Of a stretch of DNA of 38,148 nucleotides, positions 23,236 through 31,297 are shown piece after piece. Made by a program: the position numbers and the translations under genes. This DNA comes from a virus, in the IMG/VR virus record IMGVR_UViG_3300037149_000215, positions 1 to 38,148 of that record; one strand, 5' to 3'. How positions within the stretch are numbered: the first letter of the stretch is position 1; the number at the start of each line of letters is the position of its first letter. The notes under the pieces were generated by a model that was not told the DNA's origin, ran no database searches, and saw only the letters and a list, made by a program, of their open reading frames with translations.

Positions 23236-23670
23236 ATGACCAGGGCGAGCGCCATAATCCGCGATGAGCGAGCTTCTTACGACGAGATGGCGATCGTCGA
23301 GAAATACGAGGATTTCTTGAACTACGCCTATCCGAAGATTCAGAACTGCCCCCGCAAGCACGGTATCGTTCGCGACACCGTGCTTGCGGCCGTTCTGGAA
23401 CCGGTCGGTGGGTTTTATGCCGCCGGGCGCTCCAGCCAGGTGTCGCGCCTCTATGCACTCGATGCCCAGCTGGCGACGATCCGGTTCTGGTTGCGCTTCC
23501 TCTCCCGTCCCAGCCGGGCCGTGCTCACGACCCACCAGGCCGCCGAAAGCCTGAAACGCCTCAACGAAGTTGGCCGGATGCTGGGCGCGTGGATCGGGAA
23601 GCTGAGTGGCCGCGCGCCGGCCGCACCAAAAGACAAAGGATCGGACGCGCACGCGCGTCCGCTGGGGTGA
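23236..23670 (+). CDS. avd: DGR accessory variability determinant (Avd)
   Basis: A 144-residue, mainly helical protein of the Avd/bAvd four-helix-bundle family. The core 'MAIVEKYEDFLNYAYPKIQNCPRKHGIVRDTVL', shortened here to EKYEDFLNY..PKIQNCPRKHG, and 'LYALDAQLATIRFWLRFLS' with 'LKRLNEVGRMLGAWI' are typical. Avd forms a pentameric barrel that binds the reverse transcriptase and the template RNA. It is basic, as expected. The start at 23236 is uncertain; ATG at 23287 would also give a complete bundle. The C-terminal tail is low-complexity and ends 18 bases before the template repeat. Confidence 0.88.
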   Translation: MTRASAIIRDERASYDEMAIVEKYEDFLNYAYPKIQNCPRKHGIVRDTVLAAVLEPVGGFYAAGRSSQVSRLYALDAQLATIRFWLRFLSRPSRAVLTTHQAAESLKRLNEVGRMLGAWIGKLSGRAPAAPKDKGSDAHARPLG

Positions 23671-24011
23671 ACGGGGAAATGATGCGGGGCGCTTCGATCT
23701 TCGGCGGGAACTGGGACAACGGCGATTGGGCCGGCTCCCGGTACGCGAACGTCGACAACTGGCCGGACAACTCGAACGAGTGGATCGGTGCGCGCGGCCG
23801 CAGTGACGACCGATCTGTGTCGTGGACATTCATCGCTCTGCGGCGGCCACGGCCCCGCAGGCTTCATACACTTGGGCGCGGCACCTCGCTTCGCCCCCGG
23901 TGGTCAGCCCGATCATCCCGCTTCGGCGAACACATTCCACGGTCCGGCGGAACGGGGCGTAGCGCGGTTTGCCGCGTCGAGACCCGCGGCCGGCTTTCTT
24001 GGGGGCGTCAA
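23671..24011 (+). ncRNA. DGR template RNA region (TR plus spacer)
   Basis: Non-coding interval between avd and the reverse transcriptase. It contains the template repeat and then 200 bases of spacer. In studied DGRs the RNA across the avd end, template and spacer is the template and primer scaffold for reverse transcription. The ends of the RNA cannot be read from sequence. The interval is open in the frame of the reverse transcriptase, but the encoded residues look like non-coding translation after the repeat. Confidence 0.7.
23689..23807 (+). repeat. DGR template repeat (TR)
   Basis: The template matches both variable repeats. It holds six AAC codons in the target reading frame (Asn in GGN, DNG, ANV, DNW, DNS, SNE), the classic codon for DGR diversification since mutating its adenines can give most residue types but no stop codon. 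After CAGTGAC (23801-23807) the sequence departs from the variable repeats (GACCGATCTG against CACCTGCAAC), marking IMH* against IMH. Confidence 0.92.
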
Positions 24012-24998
24012 TTGGCAAAGCGATATCGCAACCTCATCGGCCGCATCACGGCCGACGACAATATGCGCGAGGCCCTGCGCCTCACGGCGCGCGGCAAGCG
24101 GCTGACGACCGGGTTTCTCGAGTTCAAGGAGTTCGCGCCGCTCAACCTCGAGGAGCTGGCGCGCGAGATGCGCGGCGGCGCCTATGTGCCCGGGGCGCCG
24201 CACCAGTTCCAGATTTTCGATCCGAAATTGCGCACCATTTCGGCGCTGCCGTTTCGCGATCGGGTGGCACAGCAGGCGCTCTGCCTGGTCATCGGGCCGC
24301 TGTTCGATCGGGCGTTGCTGCCGCATTGTTATGCCTGTCGGCCCGGCAAGGGCACCCATGCCGGGGTGCGTGATGTGCAGGCGGCGGTGCGCCGCATCGG
24401 GCGGCACGGGCAGCCGGTCTATGTGCTCAAGACCGACTTTTCGCGCTATTTCGCCTCGATCGAATTGCCGGTGTTGTGGCGGTTGATCGAACGGAAGATC
24501 AGTTGCCGGGCCACGCTCGACCTGATCGGCGCCATCGTGCCGCGGGAGGGCATCGGCCTGCCCATCGGCTCGCTGACCTCGCAGATCTTCGCCAATATCT
24601 ACACCGGCCTGACGCTCGACCGGCTGCTGCAGCAGGATCTCGGCGAGACCGACTGGTTTCGCTACATGGATGATCTTGTCGTGCTCAGCACGTCGTCGGA
24701 GCATCTGCGCCGGCTGAAGGTCGCCATCGAACGCTATTCGGCCGACCATCTCGGCCTGCGCTTTTCGAAATGGTCGATCGCGCCGGCAGCGCGCGGCATC
24801 AACTTCCTCGGTTATCGGATCTGGGCGACGCACAAGCTGCTGCGCCGCGACAGCGTGGTGCGGGCGCGCCGGAAGATCGCTGCCTATCGCGCCGCCGGCG
24901 ACAGCGTGCGGCTGCAGCGTTTTCTCGGCGCCTGGCTGGGGCATGCAAGCCATGCCGACACGCGCAATCTGGTGCGGGCCTTGGGGGTAACCTCATGA
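24012..24998 (+). CDS. DGR reverse transcriptase
   Basis: A 328-residue reverse transcriptase from a TTG at 24012. It has 'KTDFSRYFASIE' (catalytic Asp about residue 142), 'GSLTSQIFANIYTG' (residues 186-199) and 'YMDDLVVLS' (Tyr218, Asp220, Asp221). The SQ in the GxxxSQ motif distinguishes DGR enzymes from group II intron and retron types, which usually have QGxxxSP. It copies the template RNA with errors at adenines, and the cDNA replaces the variable repeats. The frame continues upstream through the template to 23589; the TTG is chosen because the following residues 'AKRYRNLIGRITADDNMREAL' fit family N-termini. The stop overlaps the next gene (ATGA). Confidence 0.93.
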   Translation: MAKRYRNLIGRITADDNMREALRLTARGKRLTTGFLEFKEFAPLNLEELAREMRGGAYVPGAPHQFQIFDPKLRTISALPFRDRVAQQALCLVIGPLFDRALLPHCYACRPGKGTHAGVRDVQAAVRRIGRHGQPVYVLKTDFSRYFASIELPVLWRLIERKISCRATLDLIGAIVPREGIGLPIGSLTSQIFANIYTGLTLDRLLQQDLGETDWFRYMDDLVVLSTSSEHLRRLKVAIERYSADHLGLRFSKWSIAPAARGINFLGYRIWATHKLLRRDSVVRARRKIAAYRAAGDSVRLQRFLGAWLGHASHADTRNLVRALGVTS

Positions 24999-25267
24999 GC
25001 ATGGGGTTCACCGACCGGTCGTGGCTCGTGCCGACGGACACGGAAGAACGCCAGCGTCCGGTGCTGGTCGCGTGCCGGGTGCTCGAGCGGCGGGAGAAGG
25101 CCGTTCTGGTGCAGGAGCCTTCGGGCGGCACCGCGTGGCTGCCGCGCAGCGAAATCAGAGTCGAGCCGAGTGCGGGTGGGCTGGTGCGCATTACCATGCC
25201 GACCTGGCTGGCGATCGAAAAGGGCCTGACCGCCGAGGCGGGTGTGGGGCAGGGGAGGTTGTTTTGA
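24995..25267 (+). CDS. Small conserved phage protein behind the reverse transcriptase
   Basis: A 90-residue protein with ATG in the RT stop overlap and stop in a TTGA overlap with the next gene. The middle ('KAVLVQEPSGGTAWLPRSEIRVEP') and end ('VRITMPTWLAIEKGL') form a beta-rich pattern of the kind 'WLPxSxI...xPxWLAxxKGL' seen in short phage proteins near recombination or replication genes. Function is unknown. Its coupling to the RT makes it a possible DGR accessory, or simply an early-operon gene. Confidence 0.65.
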   Translation: MSMGFTDRSWLVPTDTEERQRPVLVACRVLERREKAVLVQEPSGGTAWLPRSEIRVEPSAGGLVRITMPTWLAIEKGLTAEAGVGQGRLF

Positions 25268-26232
25268 CCTTCACACCAACCTCTGTCGTGCACCTAGTTA
25301 GCGGCGGCATGGGCAGTTGGCTGGCCGCGAATCTGGCGATGGAAACACATCCACAGGCGGAGCACCATTTCAGCTTTACCGACGTCCTTTACGAGGATGC
25401 CGACTGTTACCGTTTTCTGCTAGAGGGCGTCTGCTATCTGCTGGGCCGCGAAATGTCGTGGGTGCCGGCCGCCGATGAATTCCCCGACTACCGTGTGCCC
25501 GACGACACGCCGATCGAGGACTATCACGGCAACCCTGAGTGGCGAGCGTTTCTCGCCAATCTTCGCACCCTGGCCGCAGTGCATTTGCCGGAGCTCCACT
25601 GGCTGGTGGAAGGACGCGACCCATGGGAGGTTTTTCGCGACGTCCGCTTCCTCGGCAACAGCAGCGTAGATCCGTGCTCGAAACATCTGAAGCGCCAGCT
25701 GCGCGACAAGTGGTTGAGGGCCAATTTCGATCCTAGCGAGACGCTCGTCGTCGTCGGCATCGGCTTTGACGAACGGCACCGCTTCGACAATGGCGAAGGG
25801 GGTGGTTTCGGCCCAAGGCGGGCCGCCGATGGCTGGCATGCCGCGGCGCCGCTGGTCGACTCGTTACATGGCGATATGGGGCCGCTGCACTTCGTTCGGA
25901 AGGCAGGGCTTCTCGTTCCCCGCCTCTATCCGCTCGGCTACTCGCATAACAATTGCGGTGGTTATTGCTGCAAGGCTGGACACGAGCATTTCCGCAATCG
26001 GCGCAATGTTCAACCCGAGCGCTTCGCCTATGACCGGATGATGGAGCGCAAAATCATCGCCCACCTCGGCGCGGACGTCTCCATGCTGACCGACCGCTCC
26101 GGTGACGGCGAAAAGAAGCCTCTGACGCTCGACGAACTCGACAGTCGCCTCGCTGCCGATCCCCAGCTTACGTTCGAGTGGGTGACCGGGTCGAGCGGTT
26201 GCGGCTGCATGATCGACGAGGTGGGGGCATGA
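25264..26232 (+). CDS. PP-loop (PAPS-reductase-like) phage protein
   Basis: A 322-residue protein beginning at TTG 25264. The N-terminus 'SVVHLVSGGMGSWLAANLAME' holds an SGGxxS PP-loop, the ATP-pyrophosphate site of the adenine-nucleotide alpha-hydrolase superfamily. 'SFTDVLYEDADCYRFL', 'PCSKHLKRQLRDKWL' and 'VVGIGFDERHRF' continue that fold. A cysteine cluster follows ('NNCGGYCCKAGHEHF', and 'GSSGCGCMIDE' at the very end), possibly binding metal. Similar enzymes activate substrates by adenylation for sulfur transfer or for nucleobase modification. It could be a DNA or RNA modification enzyme of the phage, but the substrate is unknown. The canonical SGGxDS aspartate is a glycine here. Confidence 0.75.
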   Translation: MTFTPTSVVHLVSGGMGSWLAANLAMETHPQAEHHFSFTDVLYEDADCYRFLLEGVCYLLGREMSWVPAADEFPDYRVPDDTPIEDYHGNPEWRAFLANLRTLAAVHLPELHWLVEGRDPWEVFRDVRFLGNSSVDPCSKHLKRQLRDKWLRANFDPSETLVVVGIGFDERHRFDNGEGGGFGPRRAADGWHAAAPLVDSLHGDMGPLHFVRKAGLLVPRLYPLGYSHNNCGGYCCKAGHEHFRNRRNVQPERFAYDRMMERKIIAHLGADVSMLTDRSGDGEKKPLTLDELDSRLAADPQLTFEWVTGSSGCGCMIDEVGA

Positions 26233-26537
26233 CCTTTCCCGACGGCTTCGCCGAACCGATCATCTGGGGCGCGAAAGAGGGCTACACGATCCCCGAGATC
26301 GCGGCCGGACTGATGCTCGACGCCGCCACGGTGATGGCGGTGATCGAAAGCCGCTCGCCGGTACGGTTTCCGAAGCCGGTCCGCCGCCAGCTGCGCGCGG
26401 CTGCGCCGAAGAAACGGCCACCGCGGCTGCTCGATGTTCCGGCGCTGATCGATACGACACGGAAAGACCCGGCCTATCTCGTGTGGCGGCGTCAGCGGCA
26501 CGGCGCGAGCGAAACGCTGCGGGAGGCCGCGCGATGA
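26229..26537 (+). CDS. Small phage protein with GcrA/helix-turn-helix-like start
   Basis: A 102-residue protein. The segment 'IIWGAKEGYTIPEIAAGLMLDAATVMAVIESR' has the shape of a helix-turn-helix. The remainder is basic. It overlaps both neighbours by four bases. It may be a small DNA-binding regulator or partner of the replication-type protein that follows. Confidence 0.6.
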   Translation: MTFPDGFAEPIIWGAKEGYTIPEIAAGLMLDAATVMAVIESRSPVRFPKPVRRQLRAAAPKKRPPRLLDVPALIDTTRKDPAYLVWRRQRHGASETLREAAR

Positions 26538-27481
26538 ACATCGCCGAAGTTGCCCTCGCCATGGATCGGGCCGGATGCTCTCAGGCGCAGATCATCGCGG
26601 TGATCACTGAGCATGAGCGCGAGCGGCGCGAGCGGCTCATCGAGCGCAAATGCCATCGCGCGGTTGCGCGCGCCCTTGAGCCGACAGTTGACCTCATGGT
26701 CACCGCCGCTGCGGCCAATCAGGCCACCGATGGCCGGATTGCGGCGAGCTCCCTGCCGTCGGCGGAGAGTCCCGAGCGGCGTTATATGCTGGCGCGCGAG
26801 GGGCTCGAGCGCACGTCGCAGCTCAACGCCACCGAGGCGCGTGTGGCACTCGTGATCCTGTCGCACCTCAACCACAAGACGGGCCGATGCAATCCGGCGC
26901 AGGACACCATTGCCGAGGTGGCCAAGGTTTCCAACCGCACCGTCAGGCGGGCGATCGACAGGCTCGGGGAACTCGGGCTGTTCGAGGTATATTTGCATGG
27001 GGGAGGTTATCACCAGAACGCCTATCGGCCCGATTTCGAGGCCATGATCGCCCTCGCGCGGCAGGAAAAGGCCGCCCGGTTCGGTGTCGGCAATAAGGCC
27101 AATCCGGTCAATGTGGCCAGTGAACCGGTCGCCGGTGGCCACCAAACAAGAGAGATTAACAAAAACCTAAGTCATCAGTATGGGGCACAGCGCGCGAAAC
27201 CGCCCAAACGCCCGGACCCACGGCAGCGCGAGATGCTGATGGTGGTGCCGAGTGGCATCCGCCCTGCCGTCGCGCAGTCCAAGGCGCGCGGCAGAATCCA
27301 CGCCGCCATCGCCGACACCTCGCTGCAGGAGGGTGGGTTCAACGTTTCTGCGCTCAGCGACGCGGACTGGGCGGCGGCGGATCTCGCCGAAGTGCGTAAG
27401 CGAGGGGATGGCATCCGCATCATTCGCGAGCGGGTGGCGGCGATCGGCACCGAGCCACCGCCGATGGTGGTGAATGGGTAA
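26534..27481 (+). CDS. Phage helix-turn-helix replication-type protein
   Basis: A 315-residue protein with a winged-helix domain near residues 100-160: 'NATEARVALVILSHLNHKTGRCNPAQDTIAEVAKVSNRTVRRAIDRLGELGLFEV', summarised as LNHKTGRCNPAQ, TIAEV..VSNRTV and RAIDRLGELGLF. This pattern is common to phage replication initiators (O-like) and related HTH proteins. The N-terminal 90 residues are helical and the C-terminal 100 disordered or helical. An AT-rich patch inside the gene might be the origin. No helicase-loader gene is recognised next to it. Confidence 0.72.
   Translation: MNIAEVALAMDRAGCSQAQIIAVITEHERERRERLIERKCHRAVARALEPTVDLMVTAAAANQATDGRIAASSLPSAESPERRYMLAREGLERTSQLNATEARVALVILSHLNHKTGRCNPAQDTIAEVAKVSNRTVRRAIDRLGELGLFEVYLHGGGYHQNAYRPDFEAMIALARQEKAARFGVGNKANPVNVASEPVAGGHQTREINKNLSHQYGAQRAKPPKRPDPRQREMLMVVPSGIRPAVAQSKARGRIHAAIADTSLQEGGFNVSALSDADWAAADLAEVRKRGDGIRIIRERVAAIGTEPPPMVVNG
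27143..27182. other. AT-rich patch inside the replication-type gene (candidate origin)
   Basis: About 40 bases of roughly 70% A+T stand out in a region that is otherwise GC-rich. Lambdoid phages often carry their origin within the initiator gene. I see no clear iterons here, so the candidate rests on composition and position only. Confidence 0.25.
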
Positions 27482-28253
27482 GTTTTTGGGGCTGGGGAAT
27501 AGGGTGATAGTGGCAATGGCGGCGCGTGAACGGCGGGATATCGAGCAGCTTGCGGTGTGGGCGCTGCGCGACCAGGGGCTTGGCTGGGGTGGCGAGCGGG
27601 ACCGATCAAGGGAGGATTTCAGCGATTACGGTACGTTGATCGACACCTCGCCCTCGGGGTCGCATCCGACGATCAATCTGTTGAGCGACGACGATGCGCT
27701 GCTGGTGAAGGCGGCAATCGACGGGCTGCCGCGCGACGCGGCGGCGCTGTTGATCCAATACGGTCGAGCAGGGCTCCGCCCAGACTGGGCAGAGGAGGGC
27801 GTCGGCAGCTGGCAGCAGGATGTCGACGCCCGCGGGCGGCGGCGCTGGCGGTGGCTCAACCAGATGAGCCGGACTGGTGCGCGCGAGCCGCTGATGGTGT
27901 TCGTCGGGCTTAGCGCGGACGTCGTGCAGTTCGAGCGCGCGGCGTACGGGTTGTGGTGGGAAAGCTTGAGCGCTCTCGTCGCGCCGTTGAACCTGCGGCT
28001 TGAGACACATCTTGCGACGGGGCCGGAAGCGCTGCGCCAGCCGTGGCTGGAAAGGCCGGCGACCATCCACACGCCCGAGGGTGTCGAGTTCGCCAAGGCC
28101 GTGCGTCGGCCTGTTCGTGAGGATACGGCGGCGCAGATGGTGGCGAGGGCACAGGCGCCGATCGTGACCAGGCCGACCGATTGGAGCGATCCGAACGGGG
28201 TTTTGCACAGGGACGAATCGACGTCCGAAAGCCAGCAGTCCCGGAGCGGTTGA
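27474..28253 (+). CDS. Hypothetical phage protein, end of the early operon
   Basis: A 259-residue protein starting with ATG at 27474, overlapping the preceding gene by eight bases. The N-terminal 'ARERRDIEQLAVWALRDQGLGW' is helical. 'LLVKAAIDGLPRDAAALLIQYGRAGLRPDW' might be a small DNA-binding helical region. No family is recognised. It ends the early operon before a 298-base gap. Confidence 0.65.
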   Translation: MGKFLGLGNRVIVAMAARERRDIEQLAVWALRDQGLGWGGERDRSREDFSDYGTLIDTSPSGSHPTINLLSDDDALLVKAAIDGLPRDAAALLIQYGRAGLRPDWAEEGVGSWQQDVDARGRRRWRWLNQMSRTGAREPLMVFVGLSADVVQFERAAYGLWWESLSALVAPLNLRLETHLATGPEALRQPWLERPATIHTPEGVEFAKAVRRPVREDTAAQMVARAQAPIVTRPTDWSDPNGVLHRDESTSESQQSRSG

Positions 28254-28551
28254 CAAAACGCAGCTATTTGCGGCATGTGGGAGACATCCCAATAGGGAAT
28301 CGAACGCGCTGCGGCACCCGCCCGGCGCGTTTTGCTTTTGGCGCTGTCCGGCGCTGCAGGCGAACCCCGTTCCACGGGTGACAATTCCGGCAAGTTTGCC
28401 GGTTTAGGGAAACACATTCCCTCGCGAAACTGACTCCCGTGGTGACCTTGGGTCCTTCCTGACCTCGATCGCGTATGTGGGGCGTCATAGCGCTTGTTGC
28501 GGGGGTGTTTCGGGTTTTGGCGCCCGTCAGGATTAGGTTGATGTTGATGCT
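28254..28551. promoter_or_regulatory. Gap between early operon and packaging genes
   Basis: The 298 bases hold no gene. Two terminator-like structures are visible: AACGCGC (28303-28309) pairing with GCGCGTT (28325-28331), followed by TTGCTTTT, and CCGGCA-AGTT-TGCCGG at 28387-28402, followed by TTTA. The region between about 28410 and 28545 probably holds the late promoter, but no consensus elements are obvious. Confidence 0.5.
28303..28338 (+). terminator. Probable early-operon terminator
   Basis: A 7-bp stem (AACGCGC / GCGCGTT) with a 15-base loop, followed directly by TTGCTTTT. Located 50 bases after the last early gene. The T-tract is interrupted by GC, so strength is uncertain. Confidence 0.45.
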
Positions 28552-29142
28552 ATGGCCACTCATGCTCTGCCGGAAGGCGTTGACGACGCTGTACTGAACC
28601 GCGCGCAGCTGGCGCGGGCGCTCAACAAATCGGAGCCGTCCATCGACCGATATCGCGGCGATGGGATGCCATACCTCACGGAAGGTACAAACGGCCGAGC
28701 GTGGGAATTCCAGCTGTCGGCGTGCTGGAGCTGGCTCAAGGATCGCGAGCGGGACGATGTCGAGCAGCGCTCGCAGGCCGAAAAGGCCGTCCAGCAAATG
28801 CGCCTCGCGCTGATTGGCGGGGACGATGACGCTGACCACGATCGCGCGCTCAGTCCGAGGCAACGGCAGGAGGCTTATGATGCGGAACGGGCGTGGATGC
28901 TCGCCGCGCTGCAGCGTGGCGACCTGGTGCGCCGGGCCGAGGTCGTCGAGGCGTTCGAGGATGTTTTCAAGACCTTGCGCGATGCGTTGACCGGCCTGCC
29001 CGACAAGCTCGAGCGCGAGCTGGGGATGCAGGGCAAGGCGCTCGACCTGGCCATCGAGATCTGTGACACGGCGCTCGGTGAGGCGGAGAGAAGGGTCGGA
29101 GATCTGGCCGGCGGCGAGGGCTACAAGCAGGCGGCGCAATGA
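28552..29142 (+). CDS. Terminase small subunit (Nu1-like)
   Basis: A 196-residue protein. Near the N-terminus is a winged-helix-like segment ('LNRAQLARALNKSEPSIDRYRGDGMPYL'), like Nu1 of lambda, which recognises packaging sites on phage DNA. The middle is acidic and helical, as in the DUF1441-type small terminases. The large subunit follows with a four-base overlap (ATGA), which makes the assignment reliable. Confidence 0.83.
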   Translation: MATHALPEGVDDAVLNRAQLARALNKSEPSIDRYRGDGMPYLTEGTNGRAWEFQLSACWSWLKDRERDDVEQRSQAEKAVQQMRLALIGGDDDADHDRALSPRQRQEAYDAERAWMLAALQRGDLVRRAEVVEAFEDVFKTLRDALTGLPDKLERELGMQGKALDLAIEICDTALGEAERRVGDLAGGEGYKQAAQ

Positions 29143-31295
29143 GTATGGCGGAGCCGGACTATCGGCGCGACAAGGGCCGGTTGCCCTCGTTCGCTGATGC
29201 GATGGGGTGCGTGAGGGAGGCGCTGCCGGCGCTCGCGCCTTCACTCAGGATATCGGTCCCAGAAGCCGCGGCGCGGTATCGCGTCGTTGATGCGCCTGGC
29301 TATCGCGGACCATGGCGCAATGAGGTTGCGCCGCAGATGGTCGAGCCGCAGGCGATGATGACTTCGCGGCGGTATGAAGGGGTGATCTTCGTCGGGCCGG
29401 CGCGTACGCTGAAGACCGATGGCATGGTGGTCAACGTCATTGCCCACCGGGTCATGACGCAGCCGCGCGACGTGCGCGTCATCCACATGAACAAGGATAC
29501 GGCCCGCGAGTTCTCGCTGGGCACGATCGACAAGATGATCCGCACCTCGCCGGCCATCAGCGCCCGGCTGGTCCGGGGGCGGCGCGCCGACAACATCTTT
29601 GACAAGCAGTTCTCGGGCGGCATGCGGCTGACCATCGGTTGGCCGGTGATCGGGCAATTGTCAGGCGTCACGCTCTCCGATGTGCTGTTTACCGACTACG
29701 ACCGGATGCCCGAAGACGTCGATGGCGAGGGCGAGCCGTTTGGCCTTGGACGCAAGCGCACCGCAACGGTCGGCTCGACCGGCAAGGTGATGGCGGAGAG
29801 TTCGCCGGGCCGACCGATCCTCGACGACGAGTGGAAGCCGGCGACGCCGCATGAGCCGCCGCCGACCACGGGGATCGTGAACCTCTACGGTCAGGGAACA
29901 CGCGGCCGGCTCTACTGGCCCTGCCCGCATTGCGAAAAGTTCTATCAGCCGACCTTCTCGCGCCTGCGCTGGCCGGATGGCGCGTCACCGGTTGAGGCCG
30001 GCGAGCAGGCGAAGATGTTGTGCCCGTATTGCGAAAAGGGCGCGGAAGCCTCGCTGAAGAGCCAATTGCTGGCCGCCTCGATGTGGCTGCACGAGGCGGC
30101 CGACGATGGAATTGGTGGATACCTCAAGGGGCTGACGCGGATCGACGGCAATGTGCGCCGGGCGAGCCTTGCCAGCTACTGGATGTTCGGGCCTGCGGCG
30201 TCGTTCCAGACCTGGGCGAAACTGGTCGCGGCGTTCCTGCAGGCCGAGGAAGTCTATCGCAGAACCGGCGACGAGAAGGCGCTGCAGGTGACGGTCAACG
30301 TCGACCATGGCGATGCGTATCGACCGCGCGCCATGGGAACCGCAAGCCTGCTGACGGCGACGGAACTGAAGAAGCGCGCGGTCAAGGGGTTGGGGGAAAA
30401 GGGCGCGCGGCTGGTGCCGGCGAACACGCGCTTTGTCACCATCCAGGTGGACGTACAGGCGAACCGCTTTGTCGTGCAGGCCGATGCCTGGGCGCCGCAG
30501 CTCGAGCGTACGCTGGTCGACCGGTTCGAGCTGTTCGAGCCTGCGGACAACAGTGAGCGGGCGATCGATCCGGCGCGCTATATCGACGACTGGAACGCCA
30601 TCGCAACCCTGCTCGATCGAGAGTACACGGTCGATGGCATGGGCCATGTGCTGCGCCCGGCCTTTGTCGTGACCGACAGCGCTGGTGCGCCAGGTGTCAC
30701 GGCGAACGCCTACAAGTTCTGGCGGCGCATGCGAAAGCGCGCCCTCGGGCTGCGCATCATGCTGGTGCGTGGCAACCACGTCAAACATGGCCTGCCCGAG
30801 GCACAACGGCGCGCATACATCGCCTATCCGGAACGATCGACAGAGAACGGCAAGAAAGTGCAGCTCGATGTGCCGGTCATCTGGATCGGCACCGACGCAC
30901 TCAAGGACGAGATCAGCGCGGCGCTCACTCGCGACGAGATCGGTGAGGGTTCTTACAACGTCCTCGATCATGTCGGCGACCAGGTGTTCGAGGAGCTGGC
31001 GGCGGAGCGGCGCAGCGACAAGGGCTGGGACAAGCGCCCCGGCGTGCTGCGCAACGAGGCGCTCGACCTCGCGGTCTACGGCAAGGGCCTCGTGATCGTC
31101 AAAGGCGGCGAAAAGATCGATTGGTCGGCGCCGCCGAATTGGGCCGCGCCGATGGAAAGCAACATCAACGCCTCGCGCATCGAAGGCGCGCCGCAACCGA
31201 TCGTCGAGCCCGCGCCAGCACCGGCCACCGTGGCTGAGACGCCGCGGCGCGAGGGCTGGCTGGGCGGCCGGCGCAGAGGATATCTCGGGAGATAG
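29139..31295 (+). CDS. Terminase large subunit (GpA family)
   Basis: This 718-residue DNA-packaging motor belongs to the lambda GpA family. The ATPase region contains a Walker A-like 'GPARTLKTDGM' near residue 86 and a Walker B-like 'DVLFTDYDRMPED' near residue 185. Two CPxC pairs ('CPHCEKFYQ', 'CPYCEKG') near residues 265 and 295 form the family's zinc site. The nuclease domain lies in the second half, with 'FVTIQVDVQANRFVVQ' and 'VVTDSAG'. It translocates DNA into proheads and cuts it. The C-terminal 40 residues are proline-rich and basic. Confidence 0.92.
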   Translation: MSMAEPDYRRDKGRLPSFADAMGCVREALPALAPSLRISVPEAAARYRVVDAPGYRGPWRNEVAPQMVEPQAMMTSRRYEGVIFVGPARTLKTDGMVVNVIAHRVMTQPRDVRVIHMNKDTAREFSLGTIDKMIRTSPAISARLVRGRRADNIFDKQFSGGMRLTIGWPVIGQLSGVTLSDVLFTDYDRMPEDVDGEGEPFGLGRKRTATVGSTGKVMAESSPGRPILDDEWKPATPHEPPPTTGIVNLYGQGTRGRLYWPCPHCEKFYQPTFSRLRWPDGASPVEAGEQAKMLCPYCEKGAEASLKSQLLAASMWLHEAADDGIGGYLKGLTRIDGNVRRASLASYWMFGPAASFQTWAKLVAAFLQAEEVYRRTGDEKALQVTVNVDHGDAYRPRAMGTASLLTATELKKRAVKGLGEKGARLVPANTRFVTIQVDVQANRFVVQADAWAPQLERTLVDRFELFEPADNSERAIDPARYIDDWNAIATLLDREYTVDGMGHVLRPAFVVTDSAGAPGVTANAYKFWRRMRKRALGLRIMLVRGNHVKHGLPEAQRRAYIAYPERSTENGKKVQLDVPVIWIGTDALKDEISAALTRDEIGEGSYNVLDHVGDQVFEELAAERRSDKGWDKRPGVLRNEALDLAVYGKGLVIVKGGEKIDWSAPPNWAAPMESNINASRIEGAPQPIVEPAPAPATVAETPRREGWLGGRRRGYLGR

Positions 31296-31297
31296 CA

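Noticed and set aside
24012-24998. Group II intron maturase or retron reverse transcriptase
   Set aside because: No maturase or HNH domain, no intron RNA structure or msr/msd was seen, and the GSLTSQ motif and avd/TR/VR context are of DGR type.
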